Origin: JADLHS01 sp964561105
Lineage (GTDB): Bacteria; Verrucomicrobiota; Verrucomicrobiia; Limisphaerales; JADLHS01
Assembly (NCBI GenBank): GCA_964561105.1
Contig: CAZLOH010000016.1
Location: 1 to 64,000, forward strand
Length of the DNA stretch: 64,000 nt
Reading direction: 5' to 3'
Of this stretch, positions 25,461 through 33,896 are shown in pieces; position 1 is the first letter of the stretch; every line of letters starts with the position of its first letter. The notes under the pieces were generated by a model, which was not told where the DNA came from, ran no database searches, and saw only the letters and a list, made by a program, of their open reading frames with translations. A program made the position numbers and the translations under genes.

Positions 25461-25550
25461 CTAATCGTAATCTTACCCTCAACCTTCATCGTCATCTTAA
25501 TCACTCCACTCCGCCGGAAGGCTTAAGATTACGATGAAGATTAAGATTAG
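25461..25550. repeat. AT-rich inverted repeat before the MCE operon
   Basis: CGTAATCTTA (25466-25475) is mirrored by TAAGATTACG (25524-25533), with further CTTCATCG/CGATGAAG pairing inside. It lies 60-150 bp before the mlaE-like start, in a 318-bp gap (25291-25608) that holds only repeats. It may affect transcription of the operon, or be another mobile repeat. Confidence 0.55.
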
Positions 25551-25608
25551 GAGCCGACGGAAGCCAGTCGCGAATTGACCGCGTGCGCCACCGCGCTAGG
25601 CTGCTCCC

Positions 25609-26472
25609 GTGTCGGAAGTTGATTCCACCTTGTTCGCATCGCCACCGGCCCGGAGCGTGCCGCTGCCGCGTCGGCCGCGACATTTCGACGACTGGATCGG
25701 GCGACGCGTATTCGGATTTTTCCTGACCCTGCACGGCGTCGGCGCGTTCGCGTTGATCACCCTGAGCGTGCTGCTCCGCAAATTTCGCGTGGCGCGCCCG
25801 GTCGTTGGGCCGTTGGTGGCGCGGGAAATTTTTCGGGCGGGTTTGCGGCTGCTGCCGATGTTCTTGTTTGTGGCGGCAGCGGTGGGGTTCCTGGTGATTG
25901 GGCAGACGGTTTCGCTGCTGACGCGCGTGGGCGCGGCGAACAACTGGCTGGGCAGCATCATGGTGCTGGTGGTAGTGCGCGAACTCGGGCCGCTGTTGAC
26001 GGCATTGCTGATGTTGGCGCGCGTGGGCACGGCCAACGTGGTGGAATTGGGCACGGCGCGCGCGCTCGGCGAGGTGGAAGCGCTGGAGGCCCTGGGGATT
26101 GACCCCATTCACTATCTCGTGGTGCCGCGCGTGATCGGGATGACGGTGGGAGCTTTCGCTCTCACGGTTTATTTGATTCTTGGTACGCTGTTGAGCGGTT
26201 ACCTCTGGGCTTTCCTCCAGGATGTGCCGATCCTGCCGGGAGATTATTTCCGCCAACTGGCCGCGGCGATGAGCGCCACGGATTTTGTCCTGCTCGCGCT
26301 CAAAGCGGGCGCGTTCGGTTTCCTCATTGCCATCGTTACCTGTTACCACGGACTGGCGCAACCGCTGCGGCTCGAGGAAGTCTCGCGCGCCACCGTCCGC
26401 GCCGTGGCTCAAAGCACCGTTGCTTGCATCCTGCTGGATGCGCTGTTCATCATCGTCTATCTAACGATTTGA
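25609..26472 (+). CDS. MlaE-family lipid ABC transporter permease
   Basis: The product has 287 residues with GTG start. MlaE/YrbE hallmarks are present: 'VVVRELGPLLTALLMLARVGTANVVELGTARALGEVEALEALGIDPIHYLVVPRVIG', then membrane helices to 'CILLDALFIIVYLTI'. It forms the inner-membrane channel of an Mla/MCE phospholipid transporter. The next gene starts inside its stop codon (TGATG), so translation is coupled. No MlaB (STAS) or MlaC gene is present. Confidence 0.92.
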   Translation: MSEVDSTLFASPPARSVPLPRRPRHFDDWIGRRVFGFFLTLHGVGAFALITLSVLLRKFRVARPVVGPLVAREIFRAGLRLLPMFLFVAAAVGFLVIGQTVSLLTRVGAANNWLGSIMVLVVVRELGPLLTALLMLARVGTANVVELGTARALGEVEALEALGIDPIHYLVVPRVIGMTVGAFALTVYLILGTLLSGYLWAFLQDVPILPGDYFRQLAAAMSATDFVLLALKAGAFGFLIAIVTCYHGLAQPLRLEEVSRATVRAVAQSTVACILLDALFIIVYLTI

Positions 26473-27245
26473 TGAACGCCACTTCCACCCCGCCCGTGGT
26501 CGCGCTGGAGATGCGCGCCGTGAATATCGGGTCGCTCACCGAGCCGAACCGGGTCGTGGCCGCCGGCGTGAACTGGACGGTGACGGCGGGGGACTTCTGG
26601 GTGGTGGCCGCCCTGCAACATTCGGGCAAGACGGATTTCCTGCTGACCGCCGGTGGAATCCTGTCGCCCGCCGCCGGCGATTATTTTTTTCAGGGAGAAC
26701 GAATGCCGCTCTTGGCGGAGACACACCTGGCGCACCAGTTAAAACTTGGAATTGTTTTCGACGGCGGCCAGTTGTTGAGTCATTTGACCGTGGCGGAAAA
26801 CATCGCCCTGCCGCTGCGCTATCATCAGCAGTTGTCCGCGGGAGAAATCGCGGCGCGAGTGAACGAATTGCTGGCGGTCACGGAGTTGACACCCTGGGCC
26901 AACAGCACGCCGGGCAACGTGGGGCGGAGCTGGCGGCAGCGTGCCGGGCTGGCGCGCGCGCTGGCGCTGCAACCGGAGGTGCTGCTGCTGGACAGCCCAC
27001 TCACCGGGCTGGCGGCGCGGCAGGCGGCCTGGTGGCTGCGCTTCCTGGATCAACTGGCGCGCGGGCACGCCAGCTTGGGAGGCCAACCGATGACACTCGT
27101 GGCCACGGCGGATGATCTGCGGCCGTGGCGCGGGCACGCCGGCCGCGTGGCCTGTCTGGCGGACGGACGATTCGAGGTGTTCCGCGACTGGAAGGCGGTG
27201 GAAGATTCCAACAGCCACAGCGTGCAAGCCTTGTGGCAGGAGTGA
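26472..27245 (+). CDS. ABC ATPase of MCE system with degenerate catalytic motifs
   Basis: The product has 257 residues, in the MlaF position. Walker A reads ALQHSGKT (47-54), with Ala for the first Gly. The signature region is 'NVGRSWRQRAGLARAL' instead of LSGGxxxR. Walker B is 'VLLLDSPLTGL', with Ser where the catalytic Glu normally stands (DEP to DSP). ATP may bind, but hydrolysis as in normal MlaF would be weak or need a partner. The start is the ATG overlapping the mlaE stop. Order and spacing make it part of the mlaE-mlaF-mlaD operon. Confidence 0.85.
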   Translation: MNATSTPPVVALEMRAVNIGSLTEPNRVVAAGVNWTVTAGDFWVVAALQHSGKTDFLLTAGGILSPAAGDYFFQGERMPLLAETHLAHQLKLGIVFDGGQLLSHLTVAENIALPLRYHQQLSAGEIAARVNELLAVTELTPWANSTPGNVGRSWRQRAGLARALALQPEVLLLDSPLTGLAARQAAWWLRFLDQLARGHASLGGQPMTLVATADDLRPWRGHAGRVACLADGRFEVFRDWKAVEDSNSHSVQALWQE

Positions 27246-27326
27246 ACGGCGCATGGTTGACCGCCGAAGCGGTTTTTGAAACCGTGGGCGGGCCGAAGAG
27301 ATCGAGAACGACCAAAAGCAAACAAC

Positions 27327-28574
27327 ATGGCCCTGCAAGATTTGACCCCGCAACTGCGCACGCGCCTCAACCGCCTGGAGCGCGCCGTGGGTTGGTTTGT
27401 CCTTGTCGCCCTGGCCTTGATGATCGTGGGTTTTGTGTACTATCTGCGGAACACGGCCCAACGCCGCGGCTGGTTTCTCCAAAAAATCACCTATCAGACT
27501 TGTGTCGCCAGTGGTGCAGGTTTGAAGGTGGGCAATCCGGTCAAACTCATGGGCTTCGATGTCGGCGAAATCACCGCCATCATTCCCAATCAACCCGACG
27601 CGTATTACAACATCACCGTGCGGTTTCAGATCAAGGTCAACCAGGACAATTATCCCGGCTACATCTGGAGCGATTCCAAGGTGAAGGTGAACGCGGGCGA
27701 TTTGCTGGGCGGACGCTTTCTGGAGGTCACGAAGGGGACGGCCGGGCTGCCCACCGTCCGCGAGACCACCAACCACACCGTCATCGGCGTATTGCGGGGA
27801 AGGTTTGTTGAAGAACTCCGGAAGGAGCGCATGGCGGAATTGAAGTCGGCGGATCTGGCCGCAGTGGAGAAAGGCCAGCACCCGCAGCGATCGGACGACG
27901 AATTGCTGGCGCAGGTGTGGGAGGAATTATCCGCCAAGGCGAACGAACATCCCGCGACCTACTACACCAACCTTGGCCCGGAGAACATTTATTTCCTGAC
28001 CCCGGTGGAATCGCCCGCCGTGACGGAACGCCTGGAGCGGGTGGTGAATAATGTGGAGCAGGCGCTGCCGAACATTCTGCGCCTGACCAATCGGATTGCG
28101 TCGGTGCTCGACCACAGCGCGACGTTGGCGTCGAATCTCAATCTCGTGGCGCTGGACGCGCGACCGGCGGCGTCCAATCTCGCCCGCCTGGCCACGGAAT
28201 TGCGCGGCCCGGGCGCCCTGGGCCAATGGGCGCTGGGGAGCAACGGGCAACAGAAGCTGGAGGCCACGCTGGCGAACGCCAACACCGTGCTCATTCACGC
28301 GGACACGAACTTGCTTGCGCTGGCGGAAAGCCTGGCTGCCTCGCTCGACAGCCTTGCCGGCATCACGAGCAACCTGAACGCGCAAGTGCAGGCCAACACA
28401 AACATCCTCGGCTCCATTTCCCGCGCGGTGATTGATACCGATGAGCTGGTGCAGGGATTAAAGAAACACTGGTTTTTGCGCTCGGCATTTCGCGACTCGA
28501 AGCAGCAGCCATCACCCGCGCCCGAGACTCCCGTCAGCCCGGTCCTTTCACCCAAAGCGCGCGAGCAGCGGTAG
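27327..28574 (+). CDS. MCE (MlaD-like) substrate-binding protein
   Basis: The product has 415 residues. One membrane anchor lies at about 22-40. The MCE domain follows ('CVASGAGLKVGNPVKLMGFDVGEI', then 'VNAGDLLGGRFLEVTKG'), and a long helical C-terminus (about 220-390: 'RLERVVNNVEQALPNILRLT', 'ANTVLIHADTNLLALAESLAASLDSL') would form a coiled-coil tube. It should form a hexamer carrying lipids between the membranes. The chosen ATG (27327) is the last before the anchor; 17 extra residues upstream look non-coding. Confidence 0.9.
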   Translation: MALQDLTPQLRTRLNRLERAVGWFVLVALALMIVGFVYYLRNTAQRRGWFLQKITYQTCVASGAGLKVGNPVKLMGFDVGEITAIIPNQPDAYYNITVRFQIKVNQDNYPGYIWSDSKVKVNAGDLLGGRFLEVTKGTAGLPTVRETTNHTVIGVLRGRFVEELRKERMAELKSADLAAVEKGQHPQRSDDELLAQVWEELSAKANEHPATYYTNLGPENIYFLTPVESPAVTERLERVVNNVEQALPNILRLTNRIASVLDHSATLASNLNLVALDARPAASNLARLATELRGPGALGQWALGSNGQQKLEATLANANTVLIHADTNLLALAESLAASLDSLAGITSNLNAQVQANTNILGSISRAVIDTDELVQGLKKHWFLRSAFRDSKQQPSPAPETPVSPVLSPKAREQR

Positions 28575-28589
28575 TCCGCCGGGCGGGCG

Positions 28590-28760
28590 TCACATCCGCA
28601 GCAGAAGAAAGATCAGTCCGGCGGCGCAGAGCAGGAAGAAGCCGACGATGATCCCGTCCACCAGTCCGAAATGGGATTGCTTGGAGTGATTGGCGGGGAG
28701 GAGCGACGGCTTCACGTACTCGCCGTTCTTCCGGCTGACTTTGAATGTGAGCGTGCTCAT
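28590..28760 (-). CDS. Small single-pass membrane protein
   Basis: The product has 56 residues (MSTLTFKVSRKNGEYVKPSL then 'GLVDGIIVGFFLLCAAGLIFLLLRM'). A basic-polar N-half precedes one strong C-terminal membrane helix. It lies convergent to the MCE gene. The start at ATG 28760 is chosen over an in-frame option at 28820 because the extra residues look non-coding. The function is unknown. Confidence 0.6.
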   Translation of the reverse strand: MSTLTFKVSRKNGEYVKPSLLPANHSKQSHFGLVDGIIVGFFLLCAAGLIFLLLRM

Positions 28761-28982
28761 GCCCGTATCCCAGCACGCTCTGCGCCAGACTCGGTTGCGG
28801 TAAGCTGTGGAGAAAATCAAACGATTCCGGGACAGCCGATACCGTTTCGAGTCCTGAGTTTTGACAAGGCGCTGCGATCCCGTCCCGGGGAAAATCTTCG
28901 CTGCCGGTCACACACTTGTACTTGCGTGCTCCGGCCTCGCCCGCAAACATTCCGCGTGGAAACCAACCGCCTGCCTGGGCGC

Positions 28983-29594
28983 ATGTTTTACCAAGTCAAC
29001 ACCGCCGGTCAGGGCCTGATGAATTGGCTCTGGCGCGCCGAAGCCCGGCTGCGCGGGGCGGAACTCGGTCGGCGCGTCCTGCTCCGCGGCCGGCCCTGGC
29101 TGCATCGTCACCCCGGTTCCCGCATCGTTCTGGGCGACGACGTTTGTTGCAACAGCGCGTTCCGCAGCAATCCCCTCGGGTGCGCCCACCCCGTCGTCCT
29201 TTGCACCACGCGCCCGGGCGCGGAAATCGTGCTGGGACCGGGCGTGGGATTGAGCGGCGATTCCGTCTGTGCCGCGCTGCGGGTTCACATCGGCGAAGGA
29301 ACTTTTGTGGGCGCCGGCGCGATGATTTTTGACAATGACTTCCATGCGCCCGTGGGCGATTGGAATTGGGGCAACGCCGCGCCGGATAATCCCAAACCGA
29401 TCCTCATCGGCCGCGGTGTCTTCATCGGGGCGAACGCGATCATTCTCAAAGGGGTAACCATCGGCGACCGGGCGGTGGTCGGCGCCGGGGCGGTGGTGAC
29501 CAAGGATGTGCCGGCTCGTCAGGTCGCAGTTGGCAATCCGGCGCGCGTCGTGCCCGTGAAAACCGCGGACGGCGCAGCGTCGGCGCGGACGTAA
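28983..29594 (+). CDS. Left-handed beta-helix (hexapeptide) acyltransferase
   Basis: The product has 203 residues. Hexapeptide-repeat signatures occur throughout ('IVLGDDVCCNSAF', 'IHIGEGTFVGAGAMIFDNDFHAPVG' region, then 'ILIGRGVFIGANAIILKGVTIGDRAVVGAGAVVTKDVPARQVAVGNPARVV'). It resembles WbbJ/maltose-O-acetyltransferase-like enzymes that acetylate sugars. The glycosyltransferase gene 14 bp downstream suggests a role in surface polysaccharide modification. ATG 28983 gives the family size. Confidence 0.88.
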   Translation: MFYQVNTAGQGLMNWLWRAEARLRGAELGRRVLLRGRPWLHRHPGSRIVLGDDVCCNSAFRSNPLGCAHPVVLCTTRPGAEIVLGPGVGLSGDSVCAALRVHIGEGTFVGAGAMIFDNDFHAPVGDWNWGNAAPDNPKPILIGRGVFIGANAIILKGVTIGDRAVVGAGAVVTKDVPARQVAVGNPARVVPVKTADGAASART

Positions 29595-29607
29595 TCCCGG
29601 TGTGCTC

Positions 29608-30789
29608 ATGGCGCTGAAAAACCCACTGACCGTTCTCTGGATTTCGGATTTTCCCATCGAATGGCTGTCGGAAATCCCCGAGGCATTGAGCCGGCTCCCT
29701 CGCCGCCACCCCGCCACCTGGCAGATCGTCTTGCTCGAAGAGTTCGAGAAAAATCCCGCGCTGCGCCTGCATGTGGTGTTGTTCCGGGGGCAGGTGGCAA
29801 TGGAATTCAGCTTTGAACGAAACGGCGTGGTGTTTCATGTCTTGAAGGCCCCGGCCCGGATGCGACTGGCGACATTTTTCTGGCTCGACACCTGGAAACT
29901 TCGCCGCGTCTGCCGGGAAATCCGGCCCGACCTCGTTCACGCGTGGGGCAGCGAGAAGGGCGCTTCGCTCATTGCCTCGCGCCTGCGGCCTCCCTACGTG
30001 ATGACCATTCAGGGCTTGTTCGCCTGGTACCGCCAGAAGATTGCCCTGCCGCCGTACGATCGGTTTGTGGAAATGGTCGAACGGATCAGTCTCCGGCGCG
30101 CGCGCGTGGTCACGACGGAATCCACGTTTGCCGTGCAGTTTCTCCGGAAATATTTTCCGCATCCGCAAGTCTTCCAGGCGGAACACGCGCCGAATCCGGC
30201 CTTTCAACGGATGCGCCGCCGCCCGGCCACTGCGCCCATCCAATTCGCGGTGGTCGGCGGTGTCAGTTACCGAAAAGGAACGGATCTGCTGTTCGCGGCG
30301 CTGGATCGCCTCGGATCGGAACTGGATTTCCGACTCCAAATCATCACGGATCCCAACTCGCAGTATCTGGATTCCATTCGCGCCACGATTTCCCCAAAAG
30401 TCTGGGAACGTACCGAGTTCAAACATCATCTGCTCCCGCACGAAGTCGCGACGGAACTGGAGACGGCGACGATGTTGCTCATGCCGACGCGGGCCGACAC
30501 GAGTCCCAACGCCGTGAAGGAAGCCGTGGTGGCGGGCATCCCCGTGGTGGCGTCCGCGATTGGCGGCATCCCGGATTATGTGGCGACCGGCCAGAACGGC
30601 GTCCTGTTTGAACCCGGGAATCTCGATGAATTTATCCAGGCCATCCGCACCGCTTGCGCGCATCCGTTGTTCAGCCGGGGGCAGGTGGCGCCGGACACCC
30701 TGGTGGCCCAACGCGAATATCTTTCACCCGGATTGATGGCCCGGAAATTTCTCGCCGCCTACGAAGCCGCGCTCAGGGTCGGCCGGTGA
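29608..30789 (+). CDS. GT4-type glycosyltransferase
   Basis: The product has 393 residues with a GT-B fold. 'RPDLVHAWGSEKGASLIASRL' in the N-domain and 'FAVVGGVSYRKGTDLLFAAL', then 'ATMLLMPTRADTSPNAVKEAVVAGIPVVASAIGGIPDYVATGQNGVLFEPGN' in the C-domain, fit family GT4, including the EX7E-like donor-binding region. The start could be GTG 29602 or ATG 29608. It is paired with the acyltransferase, so probably acts in envelope polysaccharide synthesis. Confidence 0.88.
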   Translation: MALKNPLTVLWISDFPIEWLSEIPEALSRLPRRHPATWQIVLLEEFEKNPALRLHVVLFRGQVAMEFSFERNGVVFHVLKAPARMRLATFFWLDTWKLRRVCREIRPDLVHAWGSEKGASLIASRLRPPYVMTIQGLFAWYRQKIALPPYDRFVEMVERISLRRARVVTTESTFAVQFLRKYFPHPQVFQAEHAPNPAFQRMRRRPATAPIQFAVVGGVSYRKGTDLLFAALDRLGSELDFRLQIITDPNSQYLDSIRATISPKVWERTEFKHHLLPHEVATELETATMLLMPTRADTSPNAVKEAVVAGIPVVASAIGGIPDYVATGQNGVLFEPGNLDEFIQAIRTACAHPLFSRGQVAPDTLVAQREYLSPGLMARKFLAAYEAALRVGR

Positions 30790-31056
30790 TTCGCGCCCCC
30801 GCGCAGGCACAGGCAATAAGCGCACCACCCCGCCATCACGGCAACGAGAAGTAATCCGCGCTCTGATAATTCCCGTCCACCTGCCGGGCGATTTGCCCCA
30901 GCACGTCGTTGACGAGTGTGCTCGCGCCAAAACGAAACCGGTCCGGCGTGAGCCAGTCGTCGCCGAGTGTTTCCTTCACCATCACGAGATAGGCGAGCGC
31001 CTGTTTCGCGGTGCGAATGCCGCCGGCGGGCTTCATGCCGACGCGGCGGCCGGTGG

Positions 31057-31063
31057 CAAAAAA
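31057..31063 (-). other. Slippery heptamer at deoC frame junction
   Basis: On the minus strand the zero frame reads TAT TTT TTG CCA, so the heptamer T TTT TTG fits X XXY YYZ. Slipping back one base gives GCC ACC GGC CGC CGC GTC GGC ATG AAG, which continues DERA exactly (ATGRRVGMKP). A stem in the GC-rich sequence after it is possible but was not computed. Confidence 0.5.
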
Positions 31064-31445
31064 TAATCGCGGATGGCCTCCAGCATCACGAGCGTGACGG
31101 GCAGGGTCGCCGCGGGATTCACTTTGCCGGTGCTGGTCTTGATGAAATCGCCGCCGGCCCGCATGGCGATTTCGCTGGCGAGCCGGACGTTGTCGTAGGT
31201 GACAAGCTCGCCGGTTTCAAGAATCACCTTCAAATGCGCCGCACCGCAGGCTTCCTTGGTCGCCGCAATTTCATCGAAGACTTTCGCATGGTTGCCGGCG
31301 AGGAAAGCGCCGCGATCAATGACCATGTCAATTTCGTCCGCGCCGTCGGCCACGGTGCGGCGGACTTCTTCGAGTTTGGTCTTAAGCGGATACTGTCCGC
31401 TGGGAAAGCCGGTGGCGACGGCGGCGACTTTGGGGATGGGATTTT

Positions 31446-31495
31446 GGTGGAGTGAGGCTCCTGACGAGCCGGCTCGCGAGGACGCTCGCCCCACC
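31446..31495. repeat. 50-bp imperfect palindrome inside deoC
   Basis: GGTGGAGTGAGGCTCCTGAC at 31446 is mirrored by the sequence ending GACGCTCGCCCCACC at 31495. Read in the deoC frame it gives 'PVGRASSRAGSSGASLHQ', an insert where other DERA proteins have a short loop. The half-site GGTGG-G-GAGGCT--CGACGAGCCG also occurs at 59107 and 59768, so this is a dispersed repeat that entered a coding region in frame. Confidence 0.75.
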
Positions 31496-31883
31496 GGCTC
31501 CCCGAGAAACTTGCGCGCGTATTTCACCAAGTTCGGATAGACACACACGGCGGCGCACGAAGGAACGGCGTATTTCGGGTCGGCGGGTTGGAGCGCTTTG
31601 TGGCACAGATAGGCGATCTTGCCGGGCGTATCCTTGCCTTCGAGCGTGGTGAGGTCGCACATGCTGACGGCCATTTTGAGGCCGGCCAGCTTGGCGCTGG
31701 ACTTGAGGCTGCGTCTGGCAAACGCGGCGGCGCGTTCCTCGACCATGACCTGGTCCACGGTCGGTACGGATGCGCGCGGCGCGGAGCGCGCGGCGGAAAC
31801 AGTGGGTGCGAGGGTTTTCATGATCCGGCGAAAATCTGCGGGCGGGGCGAAGCCGAGTCAATGCGGTTTCAGCTACTGCCGGG

Positions 31884-33218
31884 TTACTCGTGTCGCAACG
31901 CTTCCACGGGATCCATCCGGGCCGCGCGGAGGGCGGGGTAAATGCCGAACACAATCCCCACCAGCGCCGAGATGGTGAACGCCACCAGCGGCGACCAGAA
32001 GGTGATGATGGTCCTCATGCCGGCGGTGTAGGAAACGACGAACGGAATGATGACGCCCAACGTCACGCCCAGGACGCCGCCGGCGCCGGACAGGATCACG
32101 GTTTCCACCAGAAACTGAACGACGATGTCGCGGCGGCGGGCGCCCAGCGCCCGGCGGATGCCGATTTCGCGCGTCCGCTCGGTCACACTGGCCAGCATGA
32201 TGTTCATGATGCCGATGCCGCCCACCAGCAGCGAGATGGCGGCAATGGAGCCGAGGACGATGTTGAAAATCCGTTTCGTCTCCTCGGCGCGCTTGAGCAG
32301 TTCCAGCGGCACGACGATCTCATAATCTTTCTTCGGATGGTTGCGTTCCATCAGCGCGGTGATGGCCGCCGCCACGCGAGTCACGGCCGAAAGGGATTCG
32401 ACCTTCACGGTGATCTCGTGCAATTCGATGCGCTCGGCTTCAAAGCTCCCGGAACGGCGGCGCATCAGCACGTCGCCATAACGCAACCGGGCGGTTTCCA
32501 GCGGAATAAACATGTGAGGCATTCCCGTTTTGCCGGCGTCGGCCGTCGCGGCCTCCTGGTCCGTGAGGGCGGCGGCTTCCATGATGCCGATGACGGTGTA
32601 GTAATTGGCCCCGACCCGGACCTGGCGACCCAGGGGCGAGTCAATGGGAAACAACACCGGCACCATCTCCGCCCCCAGCACACAAACGCTGGTGCGCGCC
32701 GCCATGTCGGCCTCAGTGAAGAACCGCCCTGTGGCCACGCGTTGATTGCGCATCTCGGGATACCAGGGGACGGTGCCGATCACGTCGCAGTCCACCCGGC
32801 GGCTGATGTTCCAGGCGTAATCGCGGATGTTGCGCGCGGGCATCACCACCAGGACTCCGGGAATGGTGGCGCGGATCCGGTTGATGTCCGTGTAAGTGAC
32901 GCCGTATTGCAGCACGTAGCTCTGGCTGCCCTTGTCCGTGACCTTTTGTTCCTCGGGTGGTTTGGTGCTGCGCAGGATGATGTTCTGGCTGCCCAGACTC
33001 TTGATCTTTTCCTGCGCCTCATAACTACCACCTTCGCCAATGGCGAGCATGGCGATGACCGAGCAAACGCCGAAGACAATCCCCAACATCGTCAGCAACG
33101 ACCGCAACCGGTGCAGCCAGAGGCTTTTCAAACCGAGTCGGACGGCGCGCTTCAGCCGGCCGACGGAAAGTCCGCGCACCGCGTTCCCCAACTCCGGGCT
33201 GGAATTATCGGCGGACAT
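31884..33218 (-). CDS. MacB/FtsX-type ABC transporter permease
   Basis: The product has 444 residues. An N-terminal membrane helix ('LRSLLTMLGIVFGVCSVIAMLAIGEGGSYE') is followed by a large periplasmic domain and three C-terminal helices with the MacB hallmark 'ISLLVGGIGIMNIMLASVTERTREIGIRRALGARRRDI' and final 'YPALRAARMDPVEALRHE'. The ATPase is on a separate chain encoded just upstream with a 14-bp overlap, so this is a split MacB. It ends 62 bp before the deoC start. The ATG at 33218 sits within the end of the ATPase gene. Confidence 0.92.
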   Translation of the reverse strand: MSADNSSPELGNAVRGLSVGRLKRAVRLGLKSLWLHRLRSLLTMLGIVFGVCSVIAMLAIGEGGSYEAQEKIKSLGSQNIILRSTKPPEEQKVTDKGSQSYVLQYGVTYTDINRIRATIPGVLVVMPARNIRDYAWNISRRVDCDVIGTVPWYPEMRNQRVATGRFFTEADMAARTSVCVLGAEMVPVLFPIDSPLGRQVRVGANYYTVIGIMEAAALTDQEAATADAGKTGMPHMFIPLETARLRYGDVLMRRRSGSFEAERIELHEITVKVESLSAVTRVAAAITALMERNHPKKDYEIVVPLELLKRAEETKRIFNIVLGSIAAISLLVGGIGIMNIMLASVTERTREIGIRRALGARRRDIVVQFLVETVILSGAGGVLGVTLGVIIPFVVSYTAGMRTIITFWSPLVAFTISALVGIVFGIYPALRAARMDPVEALRHE

Positions 33219-33891
33219 CGCTTTCAATCTCCCCGTCGCGCAGCCGGATGGTGCGGCGGGCCCGCTGACCCACGCCGGGATCGTGCGTGACCAGGATGAG
33301 CGTCTTGCCCTGCGCGTGGAGTTCATCGAACAAGGCCATGACCTCGGTGCCGGACGCGGAATCGAGATTGCCGGTCGGTTCGTCGGCCAGGATCACGAGC
33401 GGCTCGTTGACCAGCGCGCGCGCGATGGCGACGCGTTGTTGCTGACCGCCGGACAACTCGAAAGGTTTGTGGTCCAGCCGGTGTTGGAGGCCGACCCGCG
33501 CGGCCATGCGGCGGGCCAGTTCCCGGCTCTGCGCCTCGGGCTTGTCCTGGTAATAGAGCGGGACTTCGATGTTCTCCAGCACGGACAGTTGCTGGATCAG
33601 ATTGTAGGATTGAAACACAAACCCCAGGCGCGCGCCGCGCACGGCGGAAAGCGCATCATCGTCCATCCGGGAAACGTCTTCCGCGCCCAGCCAATAATGG
33701 CCGGACGTGGGCCGGTCGAGGCAGCCGAGCAGGTTGAGCATCGTGGATTTGCCGCAACCGGACGGGCCCATGATGCTGATGTAATCACCGGCGTGGATTT
33801 CAAAGCTGACGCCGCGCAACGCCTCGACGGTGACCGGACCCATCCGGTAGGTTTTGCGGACGTTCGCGAAGTGAACAATGGCGTCCGGCAT
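33205..33891 (-). CDS. MacB/LolD-type ABC transporter ATPase
   Basis: The product has 228 residues with intact motifs: Walker A 'GPSGCGKST', Q-loop 'FQSYNLI', signature 'LSGGQQQRVAIARAL', Walker B 'VILADEPTGNLDS' and switch 'VTHD'. It energises the adjacent FtsX-type permease. It starts 5 bp after the adaptor gene's stop. Such systems export macrolides, siderophores, peptides or lipoproteins; the cargo here is not predictable. Confidence 0.95.
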   Translation of the reverse strand: MPDAIVHFANVRKTYRMGPVTVEALRGVSFEIHAGDYISIMGPSGCGKSTMLNLLGCLDRPTSGHYWLGAEDVSRMDDDALSAVRGARLGFVFQSYNLIQQLSVLENIEVPLYYQDKPEAQSRELARRMAARVGLQHRLDHKPFELSGGQQQRVAIARALVNEPLVILADEPTGNLDSASGTEVMALFDELHAQGKTLILVTHDPGVGQRARRTIRLRDGEIESDVRR

Positions 33892-33896
33892 GAGAT

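Larger units (their letters stand above)
30836..31821 (-). pseudogene. deoC: Deoxyribose-phosphate aldolase, needs -1 frameshift
   Basis: Frame one (31821 to stop at 31033) encodes 262 residues of an animal-type DERA: 'MCDLTTLEGKDTPGKIAYLCHKAL', 'EIDMVIDRGAFLAGNHAKVFDEI', and 'FIKTSTGKVNPAATLPVTLVMLEAIRDYF', which holds the Schiff-base lysine. The remainder, including the second active-site lysine ('MKPAGGIRTAKQALAYLVM') and the C-terminus, is in another frame ending at 30836. The frames meet at T TTT TTG (31057-31063, minus strand), a canonical -1 slippery heptamer in phase. Residues 108-129 are an insert encoded by a palindromic repeat. It is a pseudogene, a homopolymer error or a recoded gene. 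Confidence 0.85.

Noticed and set aside
31890..33290. 466-residue plus-strand frame opposite the MacB-type permease
   Set aside because: It is a shadow of a gene with unmistakable permease motifs.
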